From NCBI RefSeq assembly GCF_015667585.1, contig NZ_JADPEG010000010.1:1-64000 (forward strand): 64,000 nt of DNA. Reading direction: 5' to 3'. The translations under genes and the position numbers were made by a program. Each line of letters opens with the position of its first letter. The first letter of the stretch is position 1. This stretch comes from Clostridium sp. D33t1_170424_F3. Its GTDB lineage: Bacteria > Bacillota > Clostridia > Oscillospirales > Acutalibacteraceae. The notes under the pieces are model-generated. The model was not told the DNA's origin. It was given only the letters and a program-made list of their open reading frames with translations, and made no database searches. Shown here one piece after another: positions 18,602 through 26,439 of this stretch.

Positions 18602-19369
18602 TTATATATCCTTTTTGATTTTACTGAGCGCGCCTTTTTCCAGCCTTGAGACCTGCGCCTGGCTGATCCCGATTTCCGCCGCCACCTCCATCTGGGTCTT
18701 GCCGCGAAAAAACCGCATGGTCAAAATTCGCTTTTCCCGATCGCTCAGATCACTGATGGCTTCCTTCAGGGCAATTTCATCCAGCCAGTTGCTGTCGTCG
18801 TTGTTGTCTCCCACCTGATCCATCACATAGATCGTATCTCCCCCGTCGGAAAAAACAGGCTCGTACAGGGAGACCGGTTCCACGATGGATTCCAGCGCAA
18901 GCACGACGTCCTCCCGGGGAAGGTCCAGCTCTTTGGCAATCTCATCGATTGTGGGTTCCCGGTTGTTTTGGGCGGTCATTCGCTCCTTGGCCTGCATCGC
19001 CTTGTACGCGGTATCCCGCAGGGACCGGCTGACCCGGATGCTGTTATTGTCCCGCAGGTAGCGCCGAATCTCACCAATGATCATGGGAACGCCATAGGTG
19101 GAAAACCGCACGCCCTGACTCATATCAAAATGATCGATCGCCTTGATTAAGCCGATGCACCCCACTTGGAACAGATCGTCCAGATTTTCGCCGCGGTTGG
19201 TGAAGCGCTGGATTACACTGAGCACCAACCGGAGGTTGCCGTTGATCAATTCCTCTCTTGCGCGCATGTCGCCATCCTTCACGCGCGTCAGGAGCTCTGT
19301 CTTTTCCTTTTCGGTCAGCACTTTCAACTTTGCTGTATTTACGCCGCAAATGTCCACTTTGTTGTACAC
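18602..19369 (-). CDS. sigG: forespore sigma factor SigG
   Basis: Late forespore RNA polymerase sigma factor. The N-terminus VYNKVDICGVNTAKLKVL is diagnostic for sigma-G. Region 2 follows with LINGNLRLVLSVIQRF near 42-57 and FQVGCIGLIKAIDHFD near 66-81, then region 3, then the region 4 helix-turn-helix QMEVAAEIGISQAQVSRLEK near 226-245. The start is the GTG at 19369, 9 bases after GGGAGG, giving 255 residues. In Bacillus and many Clostridia sigG directly follows spoIIGA-sigE; here those genes are 29 kb away. Single gene with its own terminator. Confidence 0.96.
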   Translation of the reverse strand: MYNKVDICGVNTAKLKVLTEKEKTELLTRVKDGDMRAREELINGNLRLVLSVIQRFTNRGENLDDLFQVGCIGLIKAIDHFDMSQGVRFSTYGVPMIIGEIRRYLRDNNSIRVSRSLRDTAYKAMQAKERMTAQNNREPTIDEIAKELDLPREDVVLALESIVEPVSLYEPVFSDGGDTIYVMDQVGDNNDDSNWLDEIALKEAISDLSDREKRILTMRFFRGKTQMEVAAEIGISQAQVSRLEKGALSKIKKDI

Positions 19370-19476
19370 TGCACATTGCCTCCCGTCTTCTATTCGCAAT
19401 CAGTATTGCCATGAACCGGAAGGAACATGCACAGGGAAAATCCAAAAGGAACCTCTGGCCCACCCGCCAAAAATGG

Positions 19477-19504
19477 AAAAAGCCGGACGGCGTCCGGCTT
19501 TTTC
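19477..19504 (-). terminator. terminator of ppa
   Basis: Minus strand AAAAAGCCGGACG-CCGTCCGGCTTTTT, a near-perfect GC-rich palindrome flanked by A and T runs, 36 bases beyond the ppa stop. It also shields the sigG promoter region from read-through. Confidence 0.85.
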
Positions 19505-19539
19505 TGATCAGTCAAGCTTATAAAAAATTTATTTTATTT

Positions 19540-20070
19540 TCAGCGGCAATAATTTTCGAGATAGCTGTCCAAACTCTCCTGAATAATCAGTTTGGCTGCT
19601 TCCGTGTCCCGTACATTGTCGATCGCGGTCGTCTTTCCCTCCAAAGCTTTATAAACAGAAAAGAAATGCGACATTTCATCAAAAATATGCTTGGGAAGTT
19701 CACTGATGTCCCTGTAACCGTTATAGGTGGGGTCGTTGAACGGGATGGCGATAATCTTCTCATCTTTGAAGCCGCTGTCCTCCATGCTGATGACGCCGAT
19801 GGGATAGCAGCGTACCAGCGACAGCGGGTGGATATTCTCTGAGCAGAGCACCAGCACGTCCAGAGGATCATGGTCCGCGGCGTAGGTCCGCGGGATGAAG
19901 CCGTAATTCGCCGGATAGTGCGTCGAGGTATACAGGACGCGGTCCAGCGAGAGCAGGCCCGTCTCCTTATCCAGCTCATATTTTGCCTTACTTCCCTTGG
20001 TGATTTCGATTACCGCACAAAAGTCGTCTGTTTTAATGCGCTTCGGCGATATATCGTGCCAGATATTCAT
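19540..20070 (-). CDS. ppa: inorganic pyrophosphatase, family I
   Basis: Soluble Mg-dependent enzyme hydrolysing pyrophosphate and thereby driving biosynthesis. The 176-residue protein has the family I core: EITKGSKAKYELDKETG near 22-38, YPANYGFIPRTYAADHDPLD near 53-72 with the clustered catalytic Asp and Tyr residues, and KDEKIIAIPFNDP near 102-114. The start is the ATG at 20070, 7 bases after GGAGG; the frame to 20136 adds an untranslated leader. Monocistronic, with its own promoter and terminator. Confidence 0.95.
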   Translation of the reverse strand: MNIWHDISPKRIKTDDFCAVIEITKGSKAKYELDKETGLLSLDRVLYTSTHYPANYGFIPRTYAADHDPLDVLVLCSENIHPLSLVRCYPIGVISMEDSGFKDEKIIAIPFNDPTYNGYRDISELPKHIFDEMSHFFSVYKALEGKTTAIDNVRDTEAAKLIIQESLDSYLENYCR

Positions 20071-20121
20071 AAACATTCCTCCTTTTTCGGCTGAGCTCCA
20101 GACGCAGCCCTCTTGTTTATT

Positions 20122-20150
20122 ATTGTAGCATTTCATACGGAAAGAATCAA
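20122..20150 (-). promoter_or_regulatory. promoter of ppa
   Basis: Minus strand TTGATT (20150-20145), a 17-base spacer, TACAAT (20127-20122). It lies about 50 bases before the chosen ppa start, which supports that start. Confidence 0.6.
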
Positions 20151-20276
20151 TTGATTCTATAGGGTTTATGCAGATTCGGACAAATTATGCAGCATTCTAC
20201 AGGGAAACGCCGCATAGATATAAAAGAAAACTACAATACTTTTAATATTGCCGGTCTTCCGGCTGGAGGGATTTCC

Positions 20277-20561
20277 ATGAACTGCAGAATTGCGGATATG
20301 CGCCACAAAGAAGTGATCAACGTTAAGGACGGCACGCGCATCGGGCTCGTATGCGATGTGGAGATCGATACCGTCACCGCCCGGGTGCTCTCGCTCGTCA
20401 TCTACGGCCGGCTGCGTTTCTTCGGGCTTTTCGGGCGTGAGGACGATATTACCATCAAATGGCAGGATATAGAAGTCATTGGTGACGAAACTATTTTGGT
20501 GTGTTATAATGACATTTATCGTGTGAAAAAGCGCCCGCGTATATTCGGGGGCGGCGGATAA
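20277..20561 (+). CDS. YlmC/YmxH-family sporulation protein (PRC-barrel)
   Basis: A 94-residue PRC-barrel-like protein of the YlmC/YmxH family, conserved in endospore formers and commonly linked to sporulation, with no defined biochemical role. Family features are MRHKEVINVKDGTRIGLVCD near 8-27, a central RVLSLVIYGRLRFFGLFGRE near 36-55 and WQDIEVIGDETILV near 62-75. The start at 20277 has GGAGGG six bases upstream; the frame opening at 20187 has no ribosome site. It is the first plus-strand gene after the divergent ppa. Confidence 0.82.
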   Translation: MNCRIADMRHKEVINVKDGTRIGLVCDVEIDTVTARVLSLVIYGRLRFFGLFGREDDITIKWQDIEVIGDETILVCYNDIYRVKKRPRIFGGGG

Positions 20562-20682
20562 AAAGCAGCCGCATTTTACCGGTTTTCAAATACTTTTCGA
20601 TTAATCCGGCAGAATAAGGATTTTTTGTCCCGTTCAGATGTGGAAAACCCGGCAATTTTCTTATATGCGGTAAAAATATTTC

Positions 20683-20711
20683 TTGCAATTATCGTCGCAT
20701 TATGCTATAAT
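20683..20711 (+). promoter_or_regulatory. promoter of rpsB-tsf
   Basis: TTGCAA (20683-20688), a 17-base spacer, then a perfect TATAAT (20706-20711). It lies 107 bases before rpsB, leaving a long leader, as expected for a growth-regulated ribosomal protein operon. Confidence 0.8.
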
Positions 20712-20717
20712 AGTGCG

Positions 20718-20818
20718 CGCAAAACACACGCCGATGCTGGACGAACCGGTGCTCTTTTAAAAAGAGTTCTGCGTCCTAAATCAAAGCGCGGCGGAGGAAA
20801 AACCAAGGAGGATTTATC
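20718..20818 (+). promoter_or_regulatory. structured 5' leader of rpsB (possible S2 autoregulatory element)
   Basis: The leader can fold with GGACG (20739-20743) pairing with CGTCC (20772-20776) around an inner hairpin GCTCTTTT/AAAAAGAGT (20752-20768). Autogenous control by S2 through rpsB leaders is known in several bacterial groups. Here the fold is seen only by eye and the regulatory role is inference. The ribosome site AAGGAGGATTT directly follows. Confidence 0.35.
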
Positions 20819-21559
20819 ATGGCAGTTGTATCTATGAAACAGCTTTTGGAGGCCGGCGTACATTTCGGCCACCAGACCAGAAGATGGAACCCGAAGATGG
20901 CTCCGTACATCTTCACCGAACGCAACGGCATCTACATTATCGACTTGCAGAAAACCGTCAAAAAACTGGAAGAGGCTTACAATTTCGTGCGCGACATCGC
21001 CGCGGAAGGAAAGTCCGTCCTGTTTGTCGGTACTAAAAAGCAGGCACAGGATTCTGTCAGAGATGAAGCGGAACGCGCAGGCGCTTACTTTGTCAACGCA
21101 AGATGGCTGGGCGGCATGCTCACCAACTTCCGTACCATCCGCCGCAGAATTGACCGCCTGAATCAGCTCAAGGCCATGGAAGCGGACGGCACGTTCGATC
21201 TGCTCCCGAAGAAGGAAGTCACCAAGCTCCAGCTTGAGATTGAAAAACTTGAGAAATTCATGGGCGGCATCAAGGACATGAAGCAGATCCCCGGCGCTCT
21301 GTTCATCGTCGATCCCCGCAAAGAGAGAATCGCTGTTGCGGAAGCCAAGAAACTCGGTATTCCGATTGTTGCGATTGTCGATACCAACTGCGATCCGGAT
21401 GAAATCGATTACGTGATTCCGGGCAACGACGACGCGATCCGCGCTGTCAAACTGATCTCCGCCACCGTAGCGAATGCGATCATCGAGGGCAGAGAAGGCC
21501 AGATGGGCGCAGCTGAGGCAGAAGCAAAAGAGAACGAAACGGAAGAGGTTGCGGGCTAA
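20819..21559 (+). CDS. rpsB: 30S ribosomal protein S2
   Basis: Small-subunit protein needed to bring S1-type interactions and mRNA to the 30S platform. The 246-residue protein is collinear with the family: [20 protein letters not shown] near 5-24, [14 protein letters not shown] near 66-79, [18 protein letters not shown] near 93-110 and [20 protein letters not shown] near 185-204. The acidic Ala/Glu-rich tail is usual. A strong GGAGG precedes the ATG. It is followed by tsf after 88 bases. Confidence 0.98.
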   Translation: MAVVSMKQLLEAGVHFGHQTRRWNPKMAPYIFTERNGIYIIDLQKTVKKLEEAYNFVRDIAAEGKSVLFVGTKKQAQDSVRDEAERAGAYFVNARWLGGMLTNFRTIRRRIDRLNQLKAMEADGTFDLLPKKEVTKLQLEIEKLEKFMGGIKDMKQIPGALFIVDPRKERIAVAEAKKLGIPIVAIVDTNCDPDEIDYVIPGNDDAIRAVKLISATVANAIIEGREGQMGAAEAEAKENETEEVAG

Positions 21560-21647
21560 TTTCCAACCCTTTCAAAATAAATAGAATTGATAAAAGCGCC
21601 GGAGGGACTTGTCCCCCCGGTGCATTTAAAAAATGGAGGTAATCAAA

Positions 21648-22565
21648 ATGGCTGCTTTTACAGCGAAAGACGTTGCAGCGCTTCGTGAGAAGACCGGCTG
21701 CGGAATGATGGACTGCAAAAAGGCGTTGGCAGAGGCCGACGGTAACATGGACGCCGCAATCGACTATCTGAGAGAAAAAGGCCTTGCCGCAGCAACCAAG
21801 AAGGCTGGCCGCATCGCAGCGGAAGGCGTTGCATTTGCCTGCACCAACGACAGCAATGACATGGGTGTTGCGATCGAAGTCAACGCGGAAACGGACTTTG
21901 TCGCTAAGAATGCGGACTTCCAGGCTTTTGTAAAGACCTGCGCGGATACCGTTATGGCAAACAATCCGGCAGATGTGGACGCACTTCTCGCCAGCACCGC
22001 TGTTGGCACTGAGCAGACCGTCGACGCTCTGCTGAAGGAAAAGATTCTCACCATCGGCGAGAATATCAAGATCCGCCGTTTCCAGCGCTACGAAGGCACT
22101 GTCGTTTCTTATATTCACGGCGGCGGCAGAATCGGCGTTCTGGTAAAGTTTGAGACTGCTCCGGAGGTTGCCGCAAAAGAAGGCTTCCAGGAGTATGCCA
22201 AGAACATCGCGATGCAGATTGCCGCAATCGCACCCGCTTACCTGGATGAGTCTTCCGTTCCGGCAGACGTCGTCGAGCATGAGAAGAAGATTCTCACCGA
22301 GCAGGTCATCGAGTCCGGTAAGCCGGCAAACATTGCGGAGAAAATCGTTGTTGGCAGAATGGGCAAATTTTTCAAAGAAGTATGCCTTGTCGACCAGGCG
22401 TATGTTAAGGACAGCGACCTGTCTGTGAAGCAGTACACCGAAAACGTGGCGAAAGAACTCGGCGGTGACATTAAGATTGTTGCATTTGTTCGCTTTGAGA
22501 AGGGCGAAGGCCTGGAGAAGCGTGAAGACAACTTTGCTGACGAAGTTGCCAACATGATTAAATAA
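21648..22565 (+). CDS. tsf: elongation factor Ts
   Basis: Guanine nucleotide exchange factor for EF-Tu. It has the N-terminal UBA-like domain with VAALREKTGCGMMDCKKAL near 9-27 and the core repeat EVNAETDFVAKNADFQAFV near 76-94, and is a full-length 305-residue protein. The start is set at MAAFTAKDV because GGAGG lies 8 bases before it; the frame opening at 21633 would begin inside the ribosome site. It forms an operon with rpsB and ends at a strong terminator. Confidence 0.98.
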   Translation: MAAFTAKDVAALREKTGCGMMDCKKALAEADGNMDAAIDYLREKGLAAATKKAGRIAAEGVAFACTNDSNDMGVAIEVNAETDFVAKNADFQAFVKTCADTVMANNPADVDALLASTAVGTEQTVDALLKEKILTIGENIKIRRFQRYEGTVVSYIHGGGRIGVLVKFETAPEVAAKEGFQEYAKNIAMQIAAIAPAYLDESSVPADVVEHEKKILTEQVIESGKPANIAEKIVVGRMGKFFKEVCLVDQAYVKDSDLSVKQYTENVAKELGGDIKIVAFVRFEKGEGLEKREDNFADEVANMIK

Positions 22566-22589
22566 GTAAAACTTATATAATTTATATAG

Positions 22590-22632
22590 AAAGCGCTGGA
22601 ATGTAAGCAGAGGAAACATTCCAGCGCTTTTT
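22590..22632 (+). terminator. terminator of rpsB-tsf
   Basis: AAAGCGCTGGAATGT (22590-22604), an 11-base loop, then ACATTCCAGCGCTTTTT (22616-22632). The 15-base-pair perfect stem with a T run is a strong intrinsic terminator. Confidence 0.93.
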
Positions 22633-22789
22633 ATTTCATCAAGAAAGTCACTGGATTTTCACCTTTGAATATAACAAAATCCTTTTCTGCAGGACTAACC
22701 GGAATCTTCCAAAGATTGGTAAAACACAGCTGTTTTTTATCGCATAGCTGATTTTTTCTCATATCTAAACGGAATTCATCCAGGTACAC
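22631..22789 (-). CDS. possible small protein (52 aa), unrecognised
   Basis: The 326 bases between tsf and the Rrf2 gene hold two terminators and this one open frame. From a GTG at 22789 (AAGGG four bases before it) it would encode a 52-residue protein containing YLDEFRLDMRKNQLCD and LWKIPVSPAEKDFVIF, with its stop in the T run of the tsf terminator. A shorter version starts at the ATG at 22762. Composition looks protein-like, but there is no recognisable family, no promoter is evident, and it lies downstream of the pilus-operon terminator. It could equally be a gene remnant or chance. Confidence 0.2.
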   Translation of the reverse strand: MYLDEFRLDMRKNQLCDKKQLCFTNLWKIPVSPAEKDFVIFKGENPVTFLMK

Positions 22790-22826
22790 TCTACCCTTAA
22801 CGCATCAAAATAACTTCATACTATAT

Positions 22827-22874
22827 AAAAAGCTCCGCTGAATCCATTCTTGACTGGATTCAGCGGAGCTTTTT
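22827..22874 (-). terminator. terminator of the sortase-pilus operon
   Basis: AAAAAGCTCCGCTGAATCCA (22827-22846), an 8-base loop, and the exact reverse complement (22855-22874). The 20-base-pair perfect stem has A and T runs on both sides, so it would stop transcription from either strand. It lies 17 bases past the Rrf2 stop. Confidence 0.93.
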
Positions 22875-22891
22875 ATAACAATCTCTTTTCA

Positions 22892-23338
22892 CTATATCCG
22901 GCTCTCCTGCAACAAACCATAGCAGGGACTGCGCCCGGCACAACGCAGAATTTCTGCTATGCTGGCAACCTTTAAAATCGCTTCCAACTGATGCTGAAGC
23001 GCCCGATAAACTCCGTCTACAAGCCGATATTCCGGCATAACCGTCATAGAAATGCCGTTATCCACGTCAACACGGGCGATCTGCATCGTGGTTTCTGTGA
23101 TTTCCGCAATGTCCCAAAGCGTAATCTTGTCCGGAGCCTTTGCAAGATAAAAGCCGCCATTGACGCCGCGTGTAGACGCCACGATACCCACGCCGCGCAA
23201 CTCATTTACAATACTGAAGACATACTGTTTTGGGATACCGACCGCTTTCGACAAATCCTGCGCAGAAGTGATTCCCTTATGCCCGGCAAGATATATAACA
23301 ATGCGGATTGCGTGATCCGTTTTTGCATTCAGCTGCAC
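22892..23338 (-). CDS. Rrf2-family transcriptional regulator
   Basis: Winged-helix DNA-binding protein of about 148 residues. The N-terminus MQLNAKTDHAIRIVIYLAG, the recognition helix region SAQDLSKAVGIPKQYVFSIV near 25-44 and the wing ASTRGVNGGFYLAK near 55-68 are typical. Iron-sulfur members carry three clustered cysteines near 90-105; here that region has none, and only two Cys occur near the C-terminus, so it probably senses something else. Start is set at the GTG at 23338 (AGGAGG ten bases before); a TTG at 23347 is the alternative. It is the last gene of the pilus operon and may regulate it. Confidence 0.85.
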   Translation of the reverse strand: MQLNAKTDHAIRIVIYLAGHKGITSAQDLSKAVGIPKQYVFSIVNELRGVGIVASTRGVNGGFYLAKAPDKITLWDIAEITETTMQIARVDVDNGISMTVMPEYRLVDGVYRALQHQLEAILKVASIAEILRCAGRSPCYGLLQESRI

Positions 23339-23375
23339 GATCCGCAAGCCTCCTCCCTCTTCTTTACTGTTAAAA

Positions 23376-23975
23376 TCAGCCTCTGATCAAACGCTCACAG
23401 CGTACTGTAATGCGCTTTTGGCCGTTAAAATTACAAGTAAACAAGGTCAAATCCCAATCGCCAGACTGCATTTCTTCTGTATTGTACGCATCCAGAGATG
23501 TAATCTCTGTCACCGCGTAATGATAAACCTGTCCCGTCACATCTGTAAAAACGACTTCGTCTCCCGTTTGCAGTGCAGACAGGCTTCCAAAGTGCTTTTT
23601 ATAATTATGTCCTGCCAGGATCATAGAATCGTCCAAAAAAGAACCGCTGTAACGGCAGGGCGACGCTTTCAGCTGCGCATCACTGCATTCCTTTTGAACG
23701 GGAAGCTCAAGTGAAAGAGACGGAAGCTCGATGACCCCGATATATTCCTGTCCCTCTAAACAAACGGCCTGCATCGTCTTGACGCTAGTTTGCGACGTCT
23801 CTGCAACCGCAACCGGGGCAATGATACGCTCTTCCAGTATATTGGATATCTGCTCTGCATACGCCTCGCCATGCTGCTCCTCATACAGATTCGACATCGA
23901 CAAACCAAGAGCACCCACAATCAAAAGCGCTCCGGCAATCATAAACACCGCACTCCGTTTCCTTTTCATCCTCAT
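23376..23975 (-). CDS. sortase (second sortase of the pilus locus)
   Basis: Membrane-anchored transpeptidase of 199 residues with one N-terminal helix near 9-29 and no C-terminal helix. The catalytic set is visible: His in LAGHNYKKHFG near 120, Cys in TLFTCNFNGQ near 181 and Arg in KRITVRC near 189-192. It differs from the class C enzyme upstream, lacking a lid and tail; subclass B- or D-like is possible but not decided. A likely job is attaching the finished pilus or a minor pilin to the wall, by analogy with other pilus loci. Its first 30 residues closely match those of the preceding small protein, and the genes overlap by ATGA. Confidence 0.85.
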   Translation of the reverse strand: MRMKRKRSAVFMIAGALLIVGALGLSMSNLYEEQHGEAYAEQISNILEERIIAPVAVAETSQTSVKTMQAVCLEGQEYIGVIELPSLSLELPVQKECSDAQLKASPCRYSGSFLDDSMILAGHNYKKHFGSLSALQTGDEVVFTDVTGQVYHYAVTEITSLDAYNTEEMQSGDWDLTLFTCNFNGQKRITVRCERLIRG

Positions 23976-24443
23976 CTCTCCCGTCCTTTAAACGAGCAAA
24001 ACCAGCCAGTACTGAACAATGTTAATCCCATAACGGTTATGACGGGAATCGGCCAGTACCATTCCTCCCGCGGCAGCCTATCCTTCGGCACCGGAGAATC
24101 GGGTATATCCACCATCTTGCCTGAAGCAACTTTACCCGGAATCTCTTCCAGATACATGCTGCTGACCTCCAGCGCCGTGGTCCCTTCTGTATTTGCTATC
24201 CCACTGTATGAACTCTTCATTGCCAGACCAAGAGCGCTCACAATCAGCAAAGCACCAACGATCATAAAAAAGACGCCGTGTTTCTTTCTCATTCTCATCT
24301 CTCCTGTCCTTTAAAGGAGCAGAACCAACCAATACTGAACAGTGTTAGTCCCACAATGGTCAAAATAGGAACCGGCCACCAAAGCAATCCGGTCTGCGGC
24401 AGTTTGCCCGTCGGTATCGGATCATCCGGAATGTCCTCCGCCA
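23890..24443. repeat. tandem imperfect duplication across three pilus-operon genes
   Basis: Segment 23890-24118 (5' end of the sortase gene plus 3' end of the small gene) is a clear but diverged copy of 24213-24443 (5' end of the small gene plus 3' end of the minor pilin gene), offset by about 323 bases. The gene junctions themselves are copied, including TCATCTCTCC and GTCCTTTAAA. The small gene is thus bounded by the two copies. See findings. Confidence 0.75.
23972..24298 (-). CDS. small membrane protein with pilin-like tail and degenerate sorting motif
   Basis: A 108-residue protein with two hydrophobic segments (about 8-28 and 84-101). The N-terminus MRMRKKHGVFFMIVGALLIV mirrors the start of the following sortase. 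The C-terminus WPIPVITVMGLTLFSTGWFC mirrors the membrane tail of the minor pilin upstream. Where the pilin has LPQTG, this protein has LPREE near residue 75, so a sortase should not cleave it. A short hydrophilic middle (about 50 residues) joins the halves. It overlaps both neighbours by ATGA. Function unknown; it may be a base or assembly factor, or a by-product of duplication that is still translated. Confidence 0.65.
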   Translation of the reverse strand: MRMRKKHGVFFMIVGALLIVSALGLAMKSSYSGIANTEGTTALEVSSMYLEEIPGKVASGKMVDIPDSPVPKDRLPREEWYWPIPVITVMGLTLFSTGWFCSFKGRER

Positions 24444-25344
24444 TCGCAGGCTCTGTCCCATCCGGCTTTTCTCCGCCCGGCGGCGGCTCATCCGAAATAT
24501 CTTCCATGTATGTGTTGGTAACTTTCAGGACAGTGGCATTTTCCGTATACGTTACCCAATACGGTTCCGGGACATTGCGTTCCACAACCGTCCAGTCATA
24601 TTGATTGCTCAGATCACTCCAAGTGTAACGCCAGTAATTTTCCGCACTCAAAACAACCGTCCTATGAACGCTTCCATCCCGAAGCAGTGAAACTTCTACT
24701 TTTTGGGGACGCTGCTCCTGATAGCCTTCATCATCCCACACCTTTAATACAGTGACTTCCTTTGTATCGGGATTTGGCCTTTCCTCTCCCCCGCCCGGAT
24801 GGGACTCCATGGTGCATTTGGGTTCAACCGTCACATCATACTTCCAGACGTCGTCCTCAAGACTGGGCAAGCACACCAAAAACGGCGCGCTTCGGTAGGT
24901 CTTTTTCCCTATCGTCTTACTTTCCGCCGTCACAAGGTAAAGTCCTACATCCAAGGTTCCAAAGGAGAGCTGCCCAGAATTGTCCGTGCTCCTCACTGCA
25001 ACCGGATTGATATGGTCCGCCGCCGCATAAACAGCAAGCGTGTTCCCTGCGGCATTCCATCCATCGGCGTCCAGACGATTCAAATTGACCTTATAGTCCT
25101 GAAAGTCTCCGCTTAGGGTAAAACGTACGCTTTCCGATACATCCGCCACACGGTACAGCCGAAAACGCGCTCCGGCAATGGCTGTATTATTATAACCAAA
25201 ATGAAGCGATAAGGTGGTTTCCCGTTCCAGGTCAATCCGGCCAGCCGCGAAAGCAACGGGGACCAGCATGCTGAAAAACAGAGCAAGCATCAGAAAAAAA
25301 GCAGACAGCTGTTTAAAAACCAAATGCATCCGATTGTTTCTCAT
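24295..25344 (-). CDS. minor pilin, SpaA/Cna-B type with LPQTG sorting signal
   Basis: Secreted wall-anchored pilin subunit of 349 residues. A signal peptide covers about 1-33 (LMLALFFSMLVPVAFAAG). A SpaA-like beta-sandwich spans about 40-175 (AIAGARFRLYRVADVSESVR, then LDVGLYLVTAESK), and a Cna-B domain covers about 195-283 (EVTVLKVWDDEGYQEQRPQK, YWRYTWSDL). A Pro/Gly linker leads to LPQTG near 315, a membrane helix and CSFKGQER. The residue after LPQTG is Leu. By family it is a basal or accessory pilin, but which end of the pilus it occupies is inference. GGAGGTGG lies inside the end of srtC, two bases of spacing between the genes. Confidence 0.87.
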   Translation of the reverse strand: MRNNRMHLVFKQLSAFFLMLALFFSMLVPVAFAAGRIDLERETTLSLHFGYNNTAIAGARFRLYRVADVSESVRFTLSGDFQDYKVNLNRLDADGWNAAGNTLAVYAAADHINPVAVRSTDNSGQLSFGTLDVGLYLVTAESKTIGKKTYRSAPFLVCLPSLEDDVWKYDVTVEPKCTMESHPGGGEERPNPDTKEVTVLKVWDDEGYQEQRPQKVEVSLLRDGSVHRTVVLSAENYWRYTWSDLSNQYDWTVVERNVPEPYWVTYTENATVLKVTNTYMEDISDEPPPGGEKPDGTEPAMAEDIPDDPIPTGKLPQTGLLWWPVPILTIVGLTLFSIGWFCSFKGQER

Positions 25345-25346
25345 GG

Positions 25347-26186
25347 TTAACCACCTCCTTTTTGATTGTTTTGATCGTCTTTTTTCCTTTTTCCAGAACT
25401 AAACAACAGCCACCCCAGCAAAACAAGCAGGATAGGAGCCGCCACAACCGGTGCGACCAACATTGGGTCAACCTGCACCGCATCCGCCGAAACACGCAGT
25501 ACAGAAGCGCCTTTTGTCCTCACGCCCCGCACCAGCAGACGATGTGTGTTGACCGCATAGGGGGTACAGGTGACCAGCGTTACATGGTCTTCCCCAGGAA
25601 CAGCTGCCAGCTTGGAGACGTCCTCCGGCTCCACAATCGATATCTGGTCTACCTCATAGGTCAGCACTTCATTCATGACGACAACCGTAAAGGTATCTCC
25701 TAATTCCAAACGATCCAAGTCCGTAAAAAGTTTGGCGGTTGGAAGCCCTCTGTGCCCGGTAATGACAGCATGGGCGCCTTCTCCGCCGATCGGCAGGGAC
25801 GATCCTTCCAAATGTCCGGCACTGTGCTGCAAAATCCGCTCAGATGTACCATGATAAATCGGCAGCGAAACGCCGAGCTTTTTGATTTCAACGTATCCCA
25901 TCATGCCATCACCCGTGACGTTGAGCTGTGAAAGATAGTTGGCGTCAACCGGTTCCCCGTTCAGAAACTTTCCGATTCCAGAGGTACGGTTATACGATTG
26001 AGCCGATTCTAAAATTGCGTCATATTCATCCTCTGTCATCGTGTTAAGCGCCTTATCGTAACTGGCAATTGCATGCGTCGCGCTGAACTGGTTGATATAA
26101 TTGCTGACAGTCGGATAGGACAGCACTCCCAGCCCGATCAAAAAAATGACGAGCAGCAATATTGTAGACCATTTTTTCTTTTTCAT
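25347..26186 (-). CDS. srtC: class C (pilus-polymerising) sortase
   Basis: Transpeptidase that cleaves the sorting motif of pilins and joins them by isopeptide bonds. The 279-residue protein has an N-terminal helix near 6-26, a catalytic His in VITGHRGLP near 140, Cys in TLVTCTP near 203 and Arg in THRLLVRGVR near 213-217, then a C-terminal helix near 245-268, which is typical for class C. The region around IGKFLNGEPVDANYL near 70-84 sits where the active-site lid usually lies, but I cannot see the canonical DPF/W lid motif. It lies between the major and minor pilin genes, the standard arrangement. Confidence 0.92.
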   Translation of the reverse strand: MKKKKWSTILLLVIFLIGLGVLSYPTVSNYINQFSATHAIASYDKALNTMTEDEYDAILESAQSYNRTSGIGKFLNGEPVDANYLSQLNVTGDGMMGYVEIKKLGVSLPIYHGTSERILQHSAGHLEGSSLPIGGEGAHAVITGHRGLPTAKLFTDLDRLELGDTFTVVVMNEVLTYEVDQISIVEPEDVSKLAAVPGEDHVTLVTCTPYAVNTHRLLVRGVRTKGASVLRVSADAVQVDPMLVAPVVAAPILLVLLGWLLFSSGKRKKDDQNNQKGGG

Positions 26187-26439
26187 CCGAATCTTCCCAT
26201 ATCATTTCAAAAAAATTGCCTGCACGTACATACGGCGGCAGGGAGAACGCAGGGATCAAACAGACGCTTCCCGGCGCTCTCCCTGCCGCCGGACATCTTC
26301 TGTGCAATTCTGCAAAGAACACGCCGGCGGTCGTTTCTAATGGGGCAAATTATTAATCACAGTTTTTAATTTTGCAAATACGTTTTTATGTCTTGCCGGG
26401 GCCGCTGGAAGAACCATCCTCTCCCCGCATGGGATGCTT
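26187..26439 (-). promoter_or_regulatory. intergenic region with long stem-loop between major pilin and srtC
   Basis: No gene in 253 bases. The minus-strand RNA would form a 14-base-pair perfect stem (26291-26278 with 26246-26233, CGGCGGCAGGGAGA and its complement) that can extend inward past a mismatch. No T run follows directly; an ATTTTTTTG comes about 18 bases later. It is better read as an mRNA-processing or stability element, or partial attenuator, that lets the major pilin be made in excess over the sortase. No promoter for srtC is obvious. Confidence 0.6.
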
